NCBI GenBank assembly: GCA_026394635.1
Contig: JAPKXV010000277.1
Coordinates: forward strand, 1 to 6,903
Length of the DNA: 6,903 nucleotides
DNA from: Methanoregula sp.
GTDB lineage: Archaea > Halobacteriota > Methanomicrobia > Methanomicrobiales > Methanospirillaceae
Direction of reading: 5' to 3'
The position numbers and the translations under genes are program-made. Shown in pieces: positions 5,656 to 6,903 of this stretch. The notes beneath the pieces are model-generated. The model was given only the letters and a program-made list of their open reading frames with translations. It was not told the origin of the DNA and searched no databases. The number at the start of each line of letters is the position of its first letter. The stretch's first letter is position 1.

Positions 5656-6140
5656 TAATCCACCATGACTTCTCGCTCGAACCTCTTGAGCTGGTCGGTC
5701 TCCCCGATCACGACAACTGCATCCCCGGTCTCGAATACAAAGGACGGAATGGGGTTGATGATGTTTTTGTCCCTGCGGCTGACCGCAATAACCGTGACCC
5801 CGGTCTTAGTGCGGATCTGGAGGTCTTCGATTGTCTTACCCGCGACAGATTTCGGGATCAGGTACGTGTGGATGGTGATCCGCAGGTCTGCAAGGGCTGA
5901 GAATGCAATCTCGACACTTTCCGATTCCGCTTCGATGATCGCACCGGTCAGGATGTTTCCTAGGCGTCGCGCCTCCATCGGGGTCATCTCAGCAGCACTT
6001 GGGGTATGACATCCCTGCTGGAGGGTGTACATCTGGATAGTGCCGGTCTTGGTGAAGAAAATAGCGACGATGTCACCTTTGTCGGTCTCAAATTCATACT
6101 TCGTCCCGACACCGGGGAGATTCACCGATCTAAGCGCCAT
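5655..6140 (-). CDS. khtT: KhtT-like regulatory subunit of the antiporter, RCK_C (TrkA-C) domain
   Basis: This 161-residue soluble protein has a KhtT-type N-terminal domain beginning NLPGVGTKYEFET at 7-19, then MTPMEARRLGNILTGA at 52-67. A TrkA-C/RCK_C domain follows at about 88-160 (AGKTIEDLQI, VTVIAVSRRD, FETGDAVVVIGE). This order and length match Bacillus subtilis KhtT, which sits on the cytoplasmic face of the antiporter. RCK_C domains bind small ligands (cyclic di-AMP for B. subtilis KhtT) or sense pH, changing transport activity. Whether this archaeal protein binds a nucleotide cannot be told from sequence. It is the first gene of a two-gene operon, with its stop overlapping the khtU ATG. 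A TATA-like sequence at 6168-6176 on the minus strand would place the transcription start about 6 bases before the ATG, giving a very short leader. Confidence 0.88.
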   Translation of the reverse strand: MALRSVNLPGVGTKYEFETDKGDIVAIFFTKTGTIQMYTLQQGCHTPSAAEMTPMEARRLGNILTGAIIEAESESVEIAFSALADLRITIHTYLIPKSVAGKTIEDLQIRTKTGVTVIAVSRRDKNIINPIPSFVFETGDAVVVIGETDQLKRFEREVMVD

Positions 6141-6167
6141 AACTGAACACTAGTGAATCGGCGTGGA

Positions 6168-6176
6168 TGATATTTG
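6168..6176 (-). promoter_or_regulatory. TATA-like box for khtTU
   Basis: On the minus strand this reads CAAATATCA, centred 32 bases before the khtT ATG. It predicts transcription from near 6146 with a leader of about six bases. No clear ribosome-binding site precedes the start, consistent with a nearly leaderless message. Inferred from spacing. Confidence 0.4.
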
Positions 6177-6228
6177 AGGGTTATGAAGGGCGGTTCCACC
6201 AGCGGACAGGAAATAAAAGAAAAGAGGC

Positions 6229-6369
6229 GTGCCGGAGCCCCCTATACAGGGAACGGGCACATCCAGGGTTGAGAGGTCGGGAGGGACTGATAGGATAACT
6301 CCATCCGGAGCATCAGGGGTTTTCCCTCCCCATAACAACATGAAAGACCAAGGGGTTAAACCCCCAACC
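6229..6369 (+). ncRNA. Candidate structured RNA in the khtT-porB gap
   Basis: The 389 bases between khtT and porB (6141-6529) hold no convincing gene. Its centre folds by eye into nested helices. A first stem-loop pairs GTGCC 6229-6233 with GGCAC 6256-6260 and, inside it, CCCT 6240-6243 with AGGG 6248-6251. A closing helix GGTTG 6267-6271 with CAACC 6365-6369 then encloses two arms. One is a long hairpin of GGGAGGGA 6279-6286 with TCCCTCCC 6323-6330, CTGAT 6287-6291 with ATCAG 6312-6316, and CTCC 6299-6302 with GGAG 6307-6310. The other is GGGG 6352-6355 with CCCC 6361-6364. A TATA-like AAATAAAA lies at 6211-6218 and a T5 at 6447-6451. I do not recognise it as a known RNA family. It could be a separate small RNA, part of the porB leader, or chance pairing; the strand is a guess. 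Confidence 0.35.
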
Positions 6370-6381
6370 GTGCGGAGTGAA

Positions 6382-6391
6382 AGTAATAAAA
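6382..6391 (+). promoter_or_regulatory. Possible TATA box for porB
   Basis: AGTAATAAAA after GTGAA is the most TATA-like run between the structured region and porB. It would give a start near 6413 and a leader of about 117 bases. The same bases on the minus strand (TTTTATTACT) could equally act for or against minus-strand transcription, so the call is weak. Confidence 0.25.
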
Positions 6392-6529
6392 TGGGCAGGA
6401 TCCTCATTCATTCAATTCCGGACATTGGTGGTGTACACGATGATACCTTTTTCACTCGCAGCAACGATAATTCTGACAAAGGCAAAAATCCCATTTCGTG
6501 CTCGCAACCAATTACGTGACGGGGATACT

Positions 6530-6903
6530 ATGACTGAAATCCCAAAGGAAGAATATATGCTGAAGGGCACAACAGCGTGCGCAGGATGCAGTGCATCGCT
6601 TTCCCTGCGGTACGTGCTTAAAGCAGCGGGCCCGGACTCGGTTCTTGTAATACCGGCCAGCTGCTCAAGTGTCATTCAGGGCATGTTCCCCAATACTGCG
6701 CTGAATATCCCGGTATATAATATTGCTTTTGCCGCGGCGGCTGCGTGCGCATCGGGAATGAGCAATGCGTTTCGTGGGCTCGGAAAAAAAACGAATGTAA
6801 TCGTCTACGCAGGTGACGGGGGCACACTGGACATCGGCATCCAGTCAATGTCCGGTGCATTTGAACGGGGCACCGATTTTCTGTACATATGCTACGACAA
6901 CGA
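6530..6903 (+). CDS. porB: Pyruvate (2-oxoacid):ferredoxin oxidoreductase beta subunit, 3' truncated
   Basis: The first 124 codons are visible and the frame runs off the window end. The start MTEIPKEEYMLKGTTACAGC leads into the iron-sulfur ligands Cys17, Cys20 and Cys45 (the fourth ligand of the family lies further on, outside the window). The thiamine diphosphate motif begins at Gly95 (AGDGGTLDIGIQSMSGAFERG) and reaches the Asn124 region (YDN). PorB binds thiamine diphosphate and one 4Fe-4S cluster and, with PorA, PorG and PorD, interconverts pyruvate and acetyl-CoA plus CO2 using ferredoxin; in methanogens it mainly makes pyruvate for biosynthesis. The ATG at 6530 has GGGGAT just upstream and matches the family N-terminus. 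The other subunits are not encoded before it in this window; a different 2-oxoacid specificity cannot be fully excluded. The frame is open back to 6344, with an in-frame ATG at 6440, but nothing there resembles PorB. Confidence 0.9.
   Translation, partial: MTEIPKEEYMLKGTTACAGCSASLSLRYVLKAAGPDSVLVIPASCSSVIQGMFPNTALNIPVYNIAFAAAAACASGMSNAFRGLGKKTNVIVYAGDGGTLDIGIQSMSGAFERGTDFLYICYDN

Noticed and set aside
6150..6407. Minus-strand 85-codon frame with a hydrophobic beginning (MRILPILLLSL) in the khtT-porB gap.
   Set aside because: It resembles no family I know, has no upstream ribosome-binding site, and lies exactly over the inverted repeats, which explain its composition; Pro/Gly/Ser-rich like a random GC-rich frame.
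6412..6675. Minus-strand 87-codon frame overlapping the start of porB.
   Set aside because: Half of it is antisense to the clearly conserved porB N-terminus, and the rest shows no recognisable pattern.
1..6903. Mobile elements, CRISPR arrays, tRNA or rRNA genes.
   Set aside because: No transposase-like protein, no regularly spaced repeats, no long terminal inverted repeats and no cloverleaf or rRNA-like stretch was found on reading both strands.

Overview
The window looks like a stretch of a methanogenic archaeon's chromosome, most likely from the order Methanomicrobiales (Methanoregula-like). Four things point there: an archaeal-type FAD synthase (RibL), a dihydropteroate-synthase-like/DUF4346 C-terminus, a free-standing archaeal JAMM protease, and a PorB-type 2-oxoacid:ferredoxin oxidoreductase beta subunit. 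The signals are archaeal too: TATA-like boxes about 25 bases before starts, one apparently leaderless gene, and T-run terminators. The taxonomic placement is inference from protein resemblance; no search was run.

Left part (1-1668). The 3' end of a DUF4346-type gene enters on the + strand and converges on a minus-strand gene for a membrane-anchored thioredoxin-fold (DsbA-like) protein. That gene is split by a -1 frameshift at about 748-805. A divergent AT-rich promoter region of 150 bases follows.

Middle (1669-4468, all + strand). First comes a parvulin prolyl isomerase, then 16 bases later an acetolactate decarboxylase with an N-terminal membrane segment, whose catalytic residues all line up with the Bacillus enzyme. 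Next is a JAMM/MPN metalloprotease whose stop codon directly abuts the GTG start of the FAD synthase ribL. After a 176-base non-coding gap there is a cysteine-rich DUF2284 protein.

Right part (4469-6903). A two-gene minus-strand operon encodes a KhtTU-type cation/proton antiporter: the regulatory subunit khtT, then the transporter khtU, overlapping as TAATG. It converges with the DUF2284 gene over two opposed T-run terminators. Upstream of khtT is a gene-free stretch of about 390 bases. Its centre can fold into a three-way-junction-like structure (6267-6369) preceded by another stem-loop (6229-6260), which makes it a candidate non-coding RNA or structured leader. The window ends inside porB.

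Functionally this is mostly housekeeping: cofactor synthesis, protein folding and turnover, ion homeostasis and pyruvate/acetyl-CoA metabolism. Three things deserve a second look: the putative structured RNA before porB, the broken DsbA-like gene, and the membrane-anchored acetolactate decarboxylase. No mobile element, CRISPR array, tRNA or rRNA was seen.
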